Source: Acidobacteriota bacterium
GTDB lineage: Bacteria; Acidobacteriota; Vicinamibacteria; Vicinamibacterales; CAVVIG01
Assembly (NCBI GenBank): GCA_016195295.1
Contig: JACPZV010000277.1
Span: 1 to 11,682 of the forward strand
Direction: 5' to 3'
Length of the DNA stretch: 11,682 bases
Made by a program: the position numbers and the translations under genes
In this document: positions 1 to 6,122 of the stretch, piece by piece
Layout: the number at the start of each line of letters is the position of its first letter
Numbering within the stretch: position 1 is the first letter of the stretch
The notes under the pieces: model-generated
The model's input: only the letters and a program-made list of their open reading frames with translations
The model's database searches: none
What the model was told of the DNA's origin: nothing

Positions 1-1
1 A

Positions 2-151
2 GATTACGGCACACTGAAGCGCCGGCCCTACCTGAGGTTCTTCGCCTGCGAAGAGGACTGGTCCCACGAAGCACCAGACGCACCGCTGCCCGCGTCGGTC
101 GCCGCCGGCGCCGAGCCGTTCCTCGTCGTCGGGGCGATGGCAGGCGGATAG
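2..151 (+). CDS. C-terminal fragment of an unidentified protein
   Basis: An open frame enters from the left edge and ends at TAG (149-151), giving the last 49 residues of a protein whose start lies outside the window. The tail has an aromatic, basic and acidic stretch (RRPYLRFFACEEDW) followed by a Pro/Ala-rich linker and a hydrophobic end (EPFLVVGAMAGG). The codon pattern (G/C at third positions) is that of a real gene, and no other frame here is as protein-like. I do not recognise the family, and the fragment is too short to assign a function. The next gene starts 63 nt downstream in the same direction. The gap holds only a weak 5-bp GTGAC/GTCAC inverted repeat (175-179/187-191) with no T-run. 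Confidence 0.6.
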   Translation, partial: DYGTLKRRPYLRFFACEEDWSHEAPDAPLPASVAAGAEPFLVVGAMAGG

Positions 152-201
152 TCGACTCACGACTCCTTCTTCCAGTGACCTCCCCTGTCACGCCCATCTC
201 T

Positions 202-207
202 TACACT
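202..207 (+). promoter_or_regulatory. Possible -10 element of a leaderless transcript
   Basis: TACACT lies 7 nt upstream of the ATG at 215, and no Shine-Dalgarno sequence precedes that ATG. This spacing is what leaderless genes show, where transcription begins at or near the start codon. No convincing -35 hexamer is seen 16-18 bp upstream. The same arrangement occurs before the gene at 8806. This is inference only. Confidence 0.3.
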
Positions 208-214
208 CATCTCC

Positions 215-751
215 ATGAGACACGACTGCGCCCAGGCGCCGGCTCAAGTGGTTGGAGGGGATTGGGTGAGCTTTCCCGGCGGCGAGCTCGAAGGGCAACG
301 CCCGAAGGCGATGTGCCGGGCCTGCCGCGAGGCTTTGAAGCGTGAGGCTCTTCAACCTACCCGACCCACCAGGCCCACCAGCCCTACCAGCCCCTTCCGC
401 CCTCTCTGCTTCCAGTGCTATCGCGCCGAGCTTGATCGCGAACGCGCAATCGCGGCTGCCGGCCAACTGGACACGGCGTCGGACGCGCGGTTCCAGTCGC
501 AGCTGCCGTTCGAGCCGATCAACACGGCGCGTCTCGAGACGCTGAAGGCCGAGCGCGCCGAGGCGCGAGTCGTCGCGAGCCACGGGATCGGACAGTACGT
601 GGACCAGCGGCGTCAGGCACAGATCGCGGCGCGTCACGCCCTGCATTCGATCGCGGCGGGCCTCACGGCGCGTCGGCTTCCGGCGGCGGCGATTCACGCG
701 GCGGAGCTCCAGCTTCCCGAGGCGTGGCTCCCGTTCGTGGTCTCGCGATAG
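215..751 (+). CDS. Small hypothetical protein with two CxxC pairs
   Basis: This 178-residue protein has no family I can name. The N-terminal third contains CRAC (residues 34-37) and CFQC (about 65-68), roughly 30 residues apart, which resembles a zinc-ribbon or treble-clef metal site. Between them is a Pro/Thr-rich tract (PTRPTRPTSPTSP) encoded by a period-9 DNA repeat, so it may be a variable linker. The rest (residues 70-178) is mainly charged, Ala/Arg-rich and probably helical, with no signal peptide or membrane segment. A cytoplasmic zinc-binding adaptor or nucleic-acid-associated protein would fit, but this is a guess. The ATG at 215 lacks a Shine-Dalgarno sequence but has a -10-like TACACT just upstream. 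An internal ATG at 311, preceded by GAAGG, is an alternative start that keeps both cysteine pairs. Confidence 0.65.
   Translation: MRHDCAQAPAQVVGGDWVSFPGGELEGQRPKAMCRACREALKREALQPTRPTRPTSPTSPFRPLCFQCYRAELDRERAIAAAGQLDTASDARFQSQLPFEPINTARLETLKAERAEARVVASHGIGQYVDQRRQAQIAARHALHSIAAGLTARRLPAAAIHAAELQLPEAWLPFVVSR
352..395 (+). repeat. Period-9 tandem repeat encoding PTR/PTS units
   Basis: About four degenerate 9-bp units (ctacccgac, ccaccaggc, ccaccagcc, ctaccagcc) lie in frame within the CxxC hypothetical gene. They encode repeated Pro-Thr-Arg and Pro-Thr-Ser tripeptides between the two cysteine pairs. Because the period is a multiple of three, copy-number change would alter linker length without shifting the frame. 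Confidence 0.65.
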
Positions 752-761
752 ACACGCATGC

Positions 762-767
762 GATACT
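762..767 (+). promoter_or_regulatory. Possible -10 element for rmuC
   Basis: GATACT lies in the 123-nt gap before rmuC. Transcription from it would start near 774, which is where the long inverted repeat begins, so the 5' leader would be almost entirely that hairpin. No clear -35 hexamer is visible. Weak support. Confidence 0.2.
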
Positions 768-773
768 GTGAAG

Positions 774-860
774 AAAGCAACCGCGGAGCGCGCAGAGACC
801 TCAGAAGACGATCAGTACCTTTTCTTTCTCTGTGATCTCTGCGATCTCCGCGGTTGCTTT
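774..860. repeat. Long imperfect inverted repeat before rmuC
   Basis: Arms 774-788 and 846-860 are perfect 15-bp inverted copies (AAAGCAACCGCGGAG / CTCCGCGGTTGCTTT). After a 2-nt mismatch they continue with 8 more paired bases (791-798 with 836-843), giving about 23 bp around a 37-nt loop. The right half is also a degenerate period-9 tandem repeat: ctctgtgat, ctctgcgat, ctccgcggt (829-855). The element ends 3 nt before the rmuC ribosome binding site. It could be a dispersed REP-like palindrome, a bidirectional terminator or an mRNA leader structure. No U-run follows either arm, so a classical terminator is less likely. From memory, similar CTCTGTG-type repeats recur in soil bacterial genomes, but I cannot verify that here. 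Confidence 0.8.
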
Positions 861-874
861 TCTGAAGGGTGACT

Positions 875-2185
875 GTGGATGCAATCGTGATCGCCGCACT
901 GGTTGTTGGCCTCGCGGTCGGTGCGTTCGTCGGCTGGCTGATGGCGCGTCCCGCGCTCGCCCGCCTTCGCGCCGAGCTTGAAAAACGCGACGCCGTTCAC
1001 GCCGAACGCCTCAAGGCCTACCAGGACGCCGACGCGAAATTCCGCGACGCGTTTCAAGCGCTCAGCGCCGAGGCGCTGAAGAACAACAACGAGCAGTTCT
1101 TGTCGCTCGCGCAGACGAAGCTGCAGCAGGCCCGCAGCGAGGCGACCGCGGACATCGACGCGCGCAAGAAAGCCATCGAAGATCTGCTGGCGCCGATGGC
1201 GAAGACCCTCGAACAAGTCGACCGCGAGATCAAGGACAGCGGACGCCGTCAGGCCGAGTCGGGCAACCAGCTCCTGCACACCATCGCGTCGCTCGACGTC
1301 GCCGGACAGAAACTGCGCGACGAAACGCGCCGCCTCACCGACGCGCTCAAGCGCCCCGGCGTCCGCGGCCGCTGGGGCGAGCTTCAACTGAAGCGCGTCG
1401 TCGAGCTGGCGGGCATGGTGGAGCATTGCCACTTCACCGAGCAGCAGACGATCGAGGGCGACGAAGGCCGCATCCGGCCCGACGTCGTCGTCAATTTGCC
1501 CGGCGGCAAGCACGTCGTCATCGACGCGAAGGTGCCGCTCGACGCGTACCTGCGCGCGCTCGAAGCGCCAGACGAGGACTCGCGCCAGAAGCTGCTCGCC
1601 GATCACGCGCGGCAGGTGCGGACGCACGTCACGCAGCTCGCCGCGAAAGGCTACGCGGAGCAGGTGCCGGTCAGCCCCGACTTCGTCGTCATGTTCCTGC
1701 CGGGCGAGATGTTTTTCAGCGCCGCGCTCGAACAAGATCCAACGCTGATCGAGTTTGGCGTCGAGAAGCGCGTGATTCCCGCGAGCCCGACGACGCTGAT
1801 TGCGCTTTTGCGCGCGGTGGCGTACGGCTGGCAGCAGCAGGCGATGGAGGAAAACGCGCGGCACATCAGCGAGCTCGGCAGAAATCTGTACGAAGCCGTG
1901 CGCGCGCTCGCCGGCCATTTCGACGATCTGGGCGGCAAGCTGAAGAGCAGTCTCGAGGCCTACAACAAGGCCGTCGGATCGCTCGAAGGCAACGTCCTCG
2001 TGAAGGCGCGCAAGTTCAAGGAACTGCAGGCGGCCGCCGTCGGCGAAGAGATCAAGACGCTCGAACCGATCGACCGCGTGCCGCGCATGCTGCAGGCGAC
2101 CGAGCTCACTGGCGGCCTGCCGTTCCACGACGATGACGTCGTCGAAGTCCAGGTCAAGGGAGATGCAGCCCGTACTGCCATTTGA
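875..2185 (+). CDS. rmuC: DNA recombination protein RmuC
   Basis: RmuC-family proteins are membrane-anchored putative nucleases linked genetically to limiting inversions at short inverted repeats. This 436-residue protein starts with a hydrophobic segment (residues 2-22) that anchors it in the inner membrane. A long charged coiled-coil-prone region follows (about 25-160), then the RmuC domain. The domain begins with the family hallmark GRWGELQLKRVVELAGM and contains RPDVVVNLPGG...VIDAKVPLD. The latter gives a PD-(D/E)xK-like core: D203, D217 and K219. Length is normal for the family. GTG 875 is preferred because GAAGGG (864-869) sits 5 nt upstream; the GTG at 869 would add two residues but overlaps that site. 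The 3' end overlaps the next gene by 23 nt, so the two are probably translated as a unit. A large inverted repeat fills the leader. Confidence 0.93.
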   Translation: MDAIVIAALVVGLAVGAFVGWLMARPALARLRAELEKRDAVHAERLKAYQDADAKFRDAFQALSAEALKNNNEQFLSLAQTKLQQARSEATADIDARKKAIEDLLAPMAKTLEQVDREIKDSGRRQAESGNQLLHTIASLDVAGQKLRDETRRLTDALKRPGVRGRWGELQLKRVVELAGMVEHCHFTEQQTIEGDEGRIRPDVVVNLPGGKHVVIDAKVPLDAYLRALEAPDEDSRQKLLADHARQVRTHVTQLAAKGYAEQVPVSPDFVVMFLPGEMFFSAALEQDPTLIEFGVEKRVIPASPTTLIALLRAVAYGWQQQAMEENARHISELGRNLYEAVRALAGHFDDLGGKLKSSLEAYNKAVGSLEGNVLVKARKFKELQAAAVGEEIKTLEPIDRVPRMLQATELTGGLPFHDDDVVEVQVKGDAARTAI

Positions 2186-2735
2186 GGCGGAGGTCGCCTT
2201 CATTCGCCACCCGCGGGCGCGACGGTATGTGATCCGCGTTCGCGACGACGGGACCGTGCGCGTCACCGTGCCGCGGTGGGGCTCGAAGCGCGAGGCGCGG
2301 GCGTTCGCCGAACAGGAACGCGCGTGGATTGAGAAGCAGCAGCGGCGAGTGGAGCAGGATCGGCTTCGGCCACGGCCCGCGCCGCTTTCGCCGCACGTGG
2401 AGGGCGAGCTGCGCGCGCGCGCGATGCGCGAGCTGCCGGCCCGTCTCCTGGAACTGGCGACCCGGCACGGCCTGACGGCGGCGCGCGTCAGCGTCCGCAA
2501 TCAGCGGTGGCGCTGGGGGTCCTGCTCATCGCGTGGTCACATCTGCTTGAACTGGCGGCTGGTGACCATGCCCGACTGGGTGCGCGACTACGTTCTGATC
2601 CACGAGTTGATGCACCTGAAGCGTCTCGATCATTCCCCGAGGTTCTGGAAGCTCGTCGCGCACGCGTGTCCCGCCCACCAAGACGCGCGGCGCTACCTCC
2701 GAAACCAGGGGACGAACGCGCTCGTCGTGAGCTGA
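2163..2735 (+). CDS. YgjP-like M48-type zinc metallopeptidase (DUF45)
   Basis: This 190-residue protein matches the YgjP/DUF45 (SprT-like) family of small cytoplasmic gluzincin-like metalloproteases. Visible hallmarks are the N-terminal beta-rich segment (IRHPRARRYVIRVRDDGTVRVTVP), the conserved RWRWGSCSSRG...LNWRL, and the zinc motif HELMH (residues 147-151). A third likely ligand is the His of LDHSPRFW (residue 157). The expected active-site residues are therefore present. The physiological substrate of this family is poorly defined. The start at ATG 2163 is preferred over upstream 2133 because AAGGG lies just before it and conserved sequence begins soon after. It overlaps rmuC by 23 nt, indicating coupling. 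Its 3' end overlaps the convergent DUF1295 gene by 43 nt. Confidence 0.88.
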   Translation: MQPVLPFEAEVAFIRHPRARRYVIRVRDDGTVRVTVPRWGSKREARAFAEQERAWIEKQQRRVEQDRLRPRPAPLSPHVEGELRARAMRELPARLLELATRHGLTAARVSVRNQRWRWGSCSSRGHICLNWRLVTMPDWVRDYVLIHELMHLKRLDHSPRFWKLVAHACPAHQDARRYLRNQGTNALVVS

Positions 2736-3466
2736 TACGCGCGGTACTCGTCGCCGCGCGTCGCGATGGCTTGCCTCTCGTTGGCCGGGATCCCGGTCAC
2801 ACCGAATAGCAAGGCCAGCATGGTCGCAGGACAGACCAGCGCAATCGTGCCCCACGGCGACGCGAACGCAAACAGCGCGTACGCCACCCACATGAGCCAT
2901 TCGAAGAAGTAGTTCGGGTGCCGCGAGCAGCGCCAGAGCCCGGCCTGGCACGTTCGTCGATCGTTTGCCGGCTCCGACTTGAAGTGCAGGAGCTGGCGAT
3001 CCGCCGTCGTCTCGCCGGAGAACGCGACGATCCACAATCCGGCCGCGACGATTTCCACGAGCGAGAACTCCGGATCGCCGTTCTTTGACGCGAGGAACGC
3101 CGGGAGTGAGAACACGACGGCGAGCAGCGCGTGCGCTTGAAAGAACCAGAAGAAACGGACGTGCGCCCGCTCGCCCCACTCGGCACGCAACGCGGCGTAC
3201 CGTCCGTCCTCGCGCCGTCCGAACACGCGGTCGTAGAGCAGGTACACCATCAGCCGCAAGCCCCACGATCCCATCATGAACGCGATCGCGGCGCGTCGCG
3301 GACCGAAGCCCGCGCCCAGTCGCGCATCGGCTATCGCGTACGCCGCGATAAGGCCGGTCCATCCCACATCGACGACGCTCGCGTTGCGAAGGCGGAGCTG
3401 CCAGACCCAGAGCAGCGCCATCACGATGGCGGCAGACGCCCATTCGGCGAGGAGGAGAACGATCAC
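2693..3466 (-). CDS. DUF1295 integral membrane protein (steroid 5-alpha-reductase-like)
   Basis: This 257-residue polytopic membrane protein belongs to the DUF1295 / steroid 5-alpha-reductase-like family. These are relatives of membrane reductases and isoprenylcysteine methyltransferase-type enzymes that act on lipid or isoprenoid substrates. Family marks in order: DVGW in the first helices (33-36), EDGRYAALRAEWG (86-98), ETTADRQLLHFK (152-163), the signature GLWRCSRHPNYFFEW (176-190), and a C-terminal TGIPANE...YRAYQLTTSAFVPW. Hydrophobic segments occur near residues 3-20, 35-50, 59-78, 106-125, 135-150, 188-202 and 206-224. The precise reaction is unknown. The start is GTG 3466, with no clear Shine-Dalgarno sequence and a heptamer repeat immediately upstream. 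It lies 40 nt after the M29-like gene on the same strand. The stop codon lies inside the convergent metallopeptidase gene. Confidence 0.88.
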   Translation of the reverse strand: MIVLLLAEWASAAIVMALLWVWQLRLRNASVVDVGWTGLIAAYAIADARLGAGFGPRRAAIAFMMGSWGLRLMVYLLYDRVFGRREDGRYAALRAEWGERAHVRFFWFFQAHALLAVVFSLPAFLASKNGDPEFSLVEIVAAGLWIVAFSGETTADRQLLHFKSEPANDRRTCQAGLWRCSRHPNYFFEWLMWVAYALFAFASPWGTIALVCPATMLALLFGVTGIPANERQAIATRGDEYRAYQLTTSAFVPWFRR

Positions 3467-3471
3467 GGTGG

Positions 3472-3499
3472 TGGCTAGTGGCCGGTGGCTGGTGGCTGG
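3472..3499. repeat. Four-unit heptamer tandem repeat (TGGCTGG-like)
   Basis: Four consecutive 7-bp units (tggctag, tggccgg, tggctgg, tggctgg) fill most of the 40-nt gap between the M29-like gene and the DUF1295 gene. On the coding (minus) strand this reads as CCAGCCA-type units directly before the GTG start and replaces any recognisable ribosome binding site. Length change by slippage would alter spacing upstream of the GTG. Confidence 0.8.
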
Positions 3500-3506
3500 G
3501 AAAAGG

Positions 3507-4694
3507 CTAAGGGCTCGAGACGACGAGCTTGCCGCCGCGCACCCAAGTGGTGCTGCCGACGGTCACCGTGAGATCGGTGAAGAAATTCCATCGAACGTAG
3601 CCGCCGCTCACCCGGCCGCCCAGCTCGCTGTTGTCTCCGAGTGACAGCCGGACGACGCCCGATCCGTAGCCGTAGTACGGAATCCACGGCGCGCGATCGG
3701 GAACGGCGAGCAGCGGATTGAATCCCAGCGCGAACTCACGGAAGCTGCGTCCCGCGTCGCCGTTCTTCGCGATCTCCGCCTCCGCGGCCGCTTGGCCCGT
3801 CGTCGCCGTCACGCCGACGACGCGTCCTTGCGAGAACCTCAGCTTCAGCCCTTCGACGGACTGGCCGTCCCACTGCGAAGCCGGAAACGCGATCACGCCG
3901 TCGACCGACTCTTCGATGGGCGCGACGCGGATGGCGCCTGCCGGCAATTCGATTTCGTGATCGATCAGCACATTTCCCCGCGCCGCCCGCGCCGCGGACG
4001 CGTCGCCGTCCTGAAGATTCACCGGGCGCGCGCCCGCGCGAAAGCGCAGATCGGTGCCGCTCGGCGACGTGACGTGCGCGTCCGCCGTCGCGAGCGCGGC
4101 CGCGAACCGCCGCTCGACGTCGGCGAGCGCGGCGTAGTCGGTCTGCAGGAGGGCGCGCTGATACAACGCATCGATCGCGGGACGCGCCGGGAGCGGTTGG
4201 CCCGGCAGCATGTACGCGCTGCCGTTCTCCACCCAGTGAAAATGGATCGTGCGGCGGCCGCGGTGTTCGGCGAGATCGTCTTTCAGCCAGTCTTGCATGG
4301 CTGCGTAAGCTGGATGCGCCGGCGTGGCCCCCGGCATCATGATCGCCGCGTCCACGTCGCGGAACATCGCTTTGTAGTACGTGCGCGACTCCCGCGCCCC
4401 TTTCTGCAGCACGGCCGGGTCGAACGACTCGGGGACGGGCTCGGAGAGAATCTCGACCACCCCGAGATCGATGCCGCCGGCGCGCATCACTTCGTACCGG
4501 ATGAAGGGCAGCAGCGCCGTCCACACGCCGGGCTGCGCCAGCGACATCACGCGCTCGCCCGGCTTCAACGCCAGTTGCTGAACGAGTCGCTTGGCAATCG
4601 CGGAGTAGTCGAGCGTCAGGCGAGGCTGGGCGACGAGTGTGGCGCCGAAGAGAAGCGCGGCGAGCGCGAATGCGAATCGATTCTTGGGGACCAT
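3507..4694 (-). CDS. Secreted M29 aminopeptidase-like protein with lost metal ligands
   Basis: This 395-residue protein has a signal peptide (MVPKNRFAFALAALLFGATLVA, cleavage near residues 21-22) and a mature part resembling M29 aminopeptidases (AmpT/AmpS type), normally cytoplasmic di-metal exopeptidases. The family pattern is visible: TDLRFRAG, LPAGAIRVAPIEESVDG, REFALGFNP, VVRLSLG, VRWNFF. The remembered AmpT ligand order is Glu, Glu, His, His, Asp. By eye these align with Ala254, Glu320, Arg349, Arg368 and Asn370, so only one Glu survives. The spacings 254-320-349 match AmpT 250-316-345 exactly, which supports the alignment. It is probably not a classical M29 peptidase: a binding protein or altered enzyme are alternatives. 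ATG 4694 is chosen for its GGAG at 7-nt spacing and the signal peptide it produces; an upstream TTG at 4742 adds an Arg-rich leader and is less likely. Confidence 0.78.
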   Translation of the reverse strand: MVPKNRFAFALAALLFGATLVAQPRLTLDYSAIAKRLVQQLALKPGERVMSLAQPGVWTALLPFIRYEVMRAGGIDLGVVEILSEPVPESFDPAVLQKGARESRTYYKAMFRDVDAAIMMPGATPAHPAYAAMQDWLKDDLAEHRGRRTIHFHWVENGSAYMLPGQPLPARPAIDALYQRALLQTDYAALADVERRFAAALATADAHVTSPSGTDLRFRAGARPVNLQDGDASAARAARGNVLIDHEIELPAGAIRVAPIEESVDGVIAFPASQWDGQSVEGLKLRFSQGRVVGVTATTGQAAAEAEIAKNGDAGRSFREFALGFNPLLAVPDRAPWIPYYGYGSGVVRLSLGDNSELGGRVSGGYVRWNFFTDLTVTVGSTTWVRGGKLVVSSP

Positions 4695-4697
4695 GCG

Positions 4698-4738
4698 TCG
4701 ACTCCGACGGAAGACTCTACGCCTCCCGTCGGTGTCGA
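4698..4738 (-). promoter_or_regulatory. Hairpin covering the ribosome binding site of the M29-like gene
   Basis: Between the lipoprotein stop and the M29-like start, positions 4698-4710 and 4726-4738 are inverted copies with one mismatch (13 positions, 12 paired), around a 15-nt loop. On the minus-strand RNA the 3' arm contains the GGAG (4705-4702) used by the M29-like gene, so the folded form would hide that site. No U-run follows, which argues against a classical terminator. It may reduce translation or act as a processing site between the two cistrons. Confidence 0.6.
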
Positions 4739-4748
4739 GCAACTTTCG

Positions 4749-6122
4749 TCAGTGCTTGAACGTGACGCGCGACGCGGTGAGGCTCTTATCGGCGACCACC
4801 GAGCCTCGCACGCCCACCTTCACGCCCGATCGAATGTCGGTGCAGGCACCGCCGACGTATTCCGTCGAAGCGTCCACGGCGATCGTGTAGTCGCGGATCT
4901 GGAACTTCAGCGTTGGACACGCCGTGCCGGCCACGAGGCCGATGACGGTGCCGTCGCCCTCCGCCTGTTCCTCGTGATGTGTCTCACCGCCCTGAATGTT
5001 GACGCTCGACGCGGTCACGCTGCCGTCGGTGCCGACCGTGCCTCTCACGTGAACCTTCGTTCCGACCTTGATGTCGGCGCACGCTCCGCCTTCGTACGTC
5101 GTCGACGCGCTGACCTTGATCACGTAGCGGTCCGCGAGCGTGAACTCCAGCGCGGGACAAGATGTGCCGGCCTTCACGCCGGTCACCGTGGCTTCGCCTT
5201 CGACGGGTTCCGGCGCGTGCGTCGTTGGCTTCAACGCCAGGCGCGTGACGAGAATGCTGCCGTCGGCCTGCCGCGTGCCGGCGAGATTCACTTTCGAGCC
5301 GACCTTGATGTCACCGCAGGCGCCGCTCGAGAACGTGGTCGCGGCCGTCACTTTGACCGTGTACGAACCGATGAGGAAGTTCAGCGTCGGACACGACGTG
5401 CCGCTCACGAGCCCGGTGACGACGCCTTCACCCTCGACCGTCTCGTCGTGAGTCGTGGTGGTGGTGGTTCGCGGGACGACGACCTTCGACGCCGTGACCG
5501 AGCCGTCGCTTTGTTTCGTGCCGGTGACCTCCACTCGGATGCCGGCCTTCACGTCGGTGCAGCTCCCGTTCTCGTACCGCGTGCTCGTCGTGACCTGCAC
5601 GGGCGTGCTGCCGACGACAAAACGCAGCGCCGGGCACGCGCCGGTCACGGAAGATACGACCTCTTCGATCTCGACTGTTTGAGGCGCATCGCTGTGAAAT
5701 GTGATGAGCGTGGCGACGAACACCTCATGATCGTCGGCCCGCGAGCCGGACAGCGTGATCTTCGCGCCGGCCTTGAGGCTCGCGCAGGTGCCGCCGTCGT
5801 ACTTCGTGGCGGCCGTCGTCTGGACGACGTAGCTGTCGATCTTGAACTGCAGCGTCGGGCAGGACGTCCCCGCGACCAGCGAGGTAACCGTCACCGCGCT
5901 CGGCGTGCCGTCCGACGCCGTCGCGAACGACAGCCCGCCGTTGTCACCCATCGACACGGACGCTTTCACCGACGACGACAACGATGCGGTCGGCGCCGTC
6001 ACGCTCGATGGCGCCGCCGGTGAAGGCATGCGATCGGATCCGCATCCAATCAGCGGCAGCACGGTGACAGCGATCAAACCGAGTGCGCCGATCCATTCCG
6101 CCTTGCGTCGAATGACCACCAC
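4749..6122 (-). CDS. Lipoprotein with five DUF5666-like repeats
   Basis: This 457-residue protein has a lipoprotein signal: basic VIRRK, a hydrophobic core, and the lipobox LIGC with Cys27 as lipidation site. A Ser/Ala/Pro-rich linker follows, then five ~65-80-residue beta-rich repeats resembling DUF5666. Each repeat follows the pattern V-x-G/S...(S/A)CP(T/A)L-x-F...(S/T)-T-x-(Y/F)...(G/S)-x-C...G-x-(K/R)-(V/I). Each repeat carries two cysteines, at 88/113, 163/188, 244/269, 322/348 and 402/427, a near-constant gap suggesting one disulfide per repeat. Repeats 2-5 are separated by Thr-, His- and Glu-rich linkers. Likely surface or periplasmic; the function of DUF5666 is unknown. GTG 6122 is chosen because GGGGG lies 6 nt upstream and yields a standard signal. 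ATG 6170 would give a longer N-terminus without a ribosome binding site. Confidence 0.85.
   Translation of the reverse strand: MVVIRRKAEWIGALGLIAVTVLPLIGCGSDRMPSPAAPSSVTAPTASLSSSVKASVSMGDNGGLSFATASDGTPSAVTVTSLVAGTSCPTLQFKIDSYVVQTTAATKYDGGTCASLKAGAKITLSGSRADDHEVFVATLITFHSDAPQTVEIEEVVSSVTGACPALRFVVGSTPVQVTTSTRYENGSCTDVKAGIRVEVTGTKQSDGSVTASKVVVPRTTTTTTHDETVEGEGVVTGLVSGTSCPTLNFLIGSYTVKVTAATTFSSGACGDIKVGSKVNLAGTRQADGSILVTRLALKPTTHAPEPVEGEATVTGVKAGTSCPALEFTLADRYVIKVSASTTYEGGACADIKVGTKVHVRGTVGTDGSVTASSVNIQGGETHHEEQAEGDGTVIGLVAGTACPTLKFQIRDYTIAVDASTEYVGGACTDIRSGVKVGVRGSVVADKSLTASRVTFKH

Noticed and set aside
175..191. Terminator between the first fragment and the gene at 215
   Set aside because: GTGAC/GTCAC is a 5-bp stem without a T-run.
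188..697. Minus-strand open frame opposite the two-CxxC gene
   Set aside because: Arg-rich, no motifs; the plus strand has ordered CxxC pairs and better codon use.
812..2500. Long minus-strand open frame opposite rmuC and the metalloprotease
   Set aside because: Its translation is Arg/Ala/Leu-rich without recognisable motifs and mirrors the codon structure of rmuC; a GC-driven shadow.
2507..2809. Plus-strand open frame at the convergent gene ends
   Set aside because: Out-of-frame reading across the metalloprotease and the antisense of DUF1295; no start signal.
3472..3499. CRISPR-like array
   Set aside because: The units are contiguous 7-mers with no spacers, and no cas genes are nearby.
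3792..6023. 743-codon plus-strand open frame opposite the M29-like and lipoprotein genes
   Set aside because: Low-complexity Arg/Ala/Asp/His protein spanning two convincing minus-strand genes and their gap; no domain or start signal.
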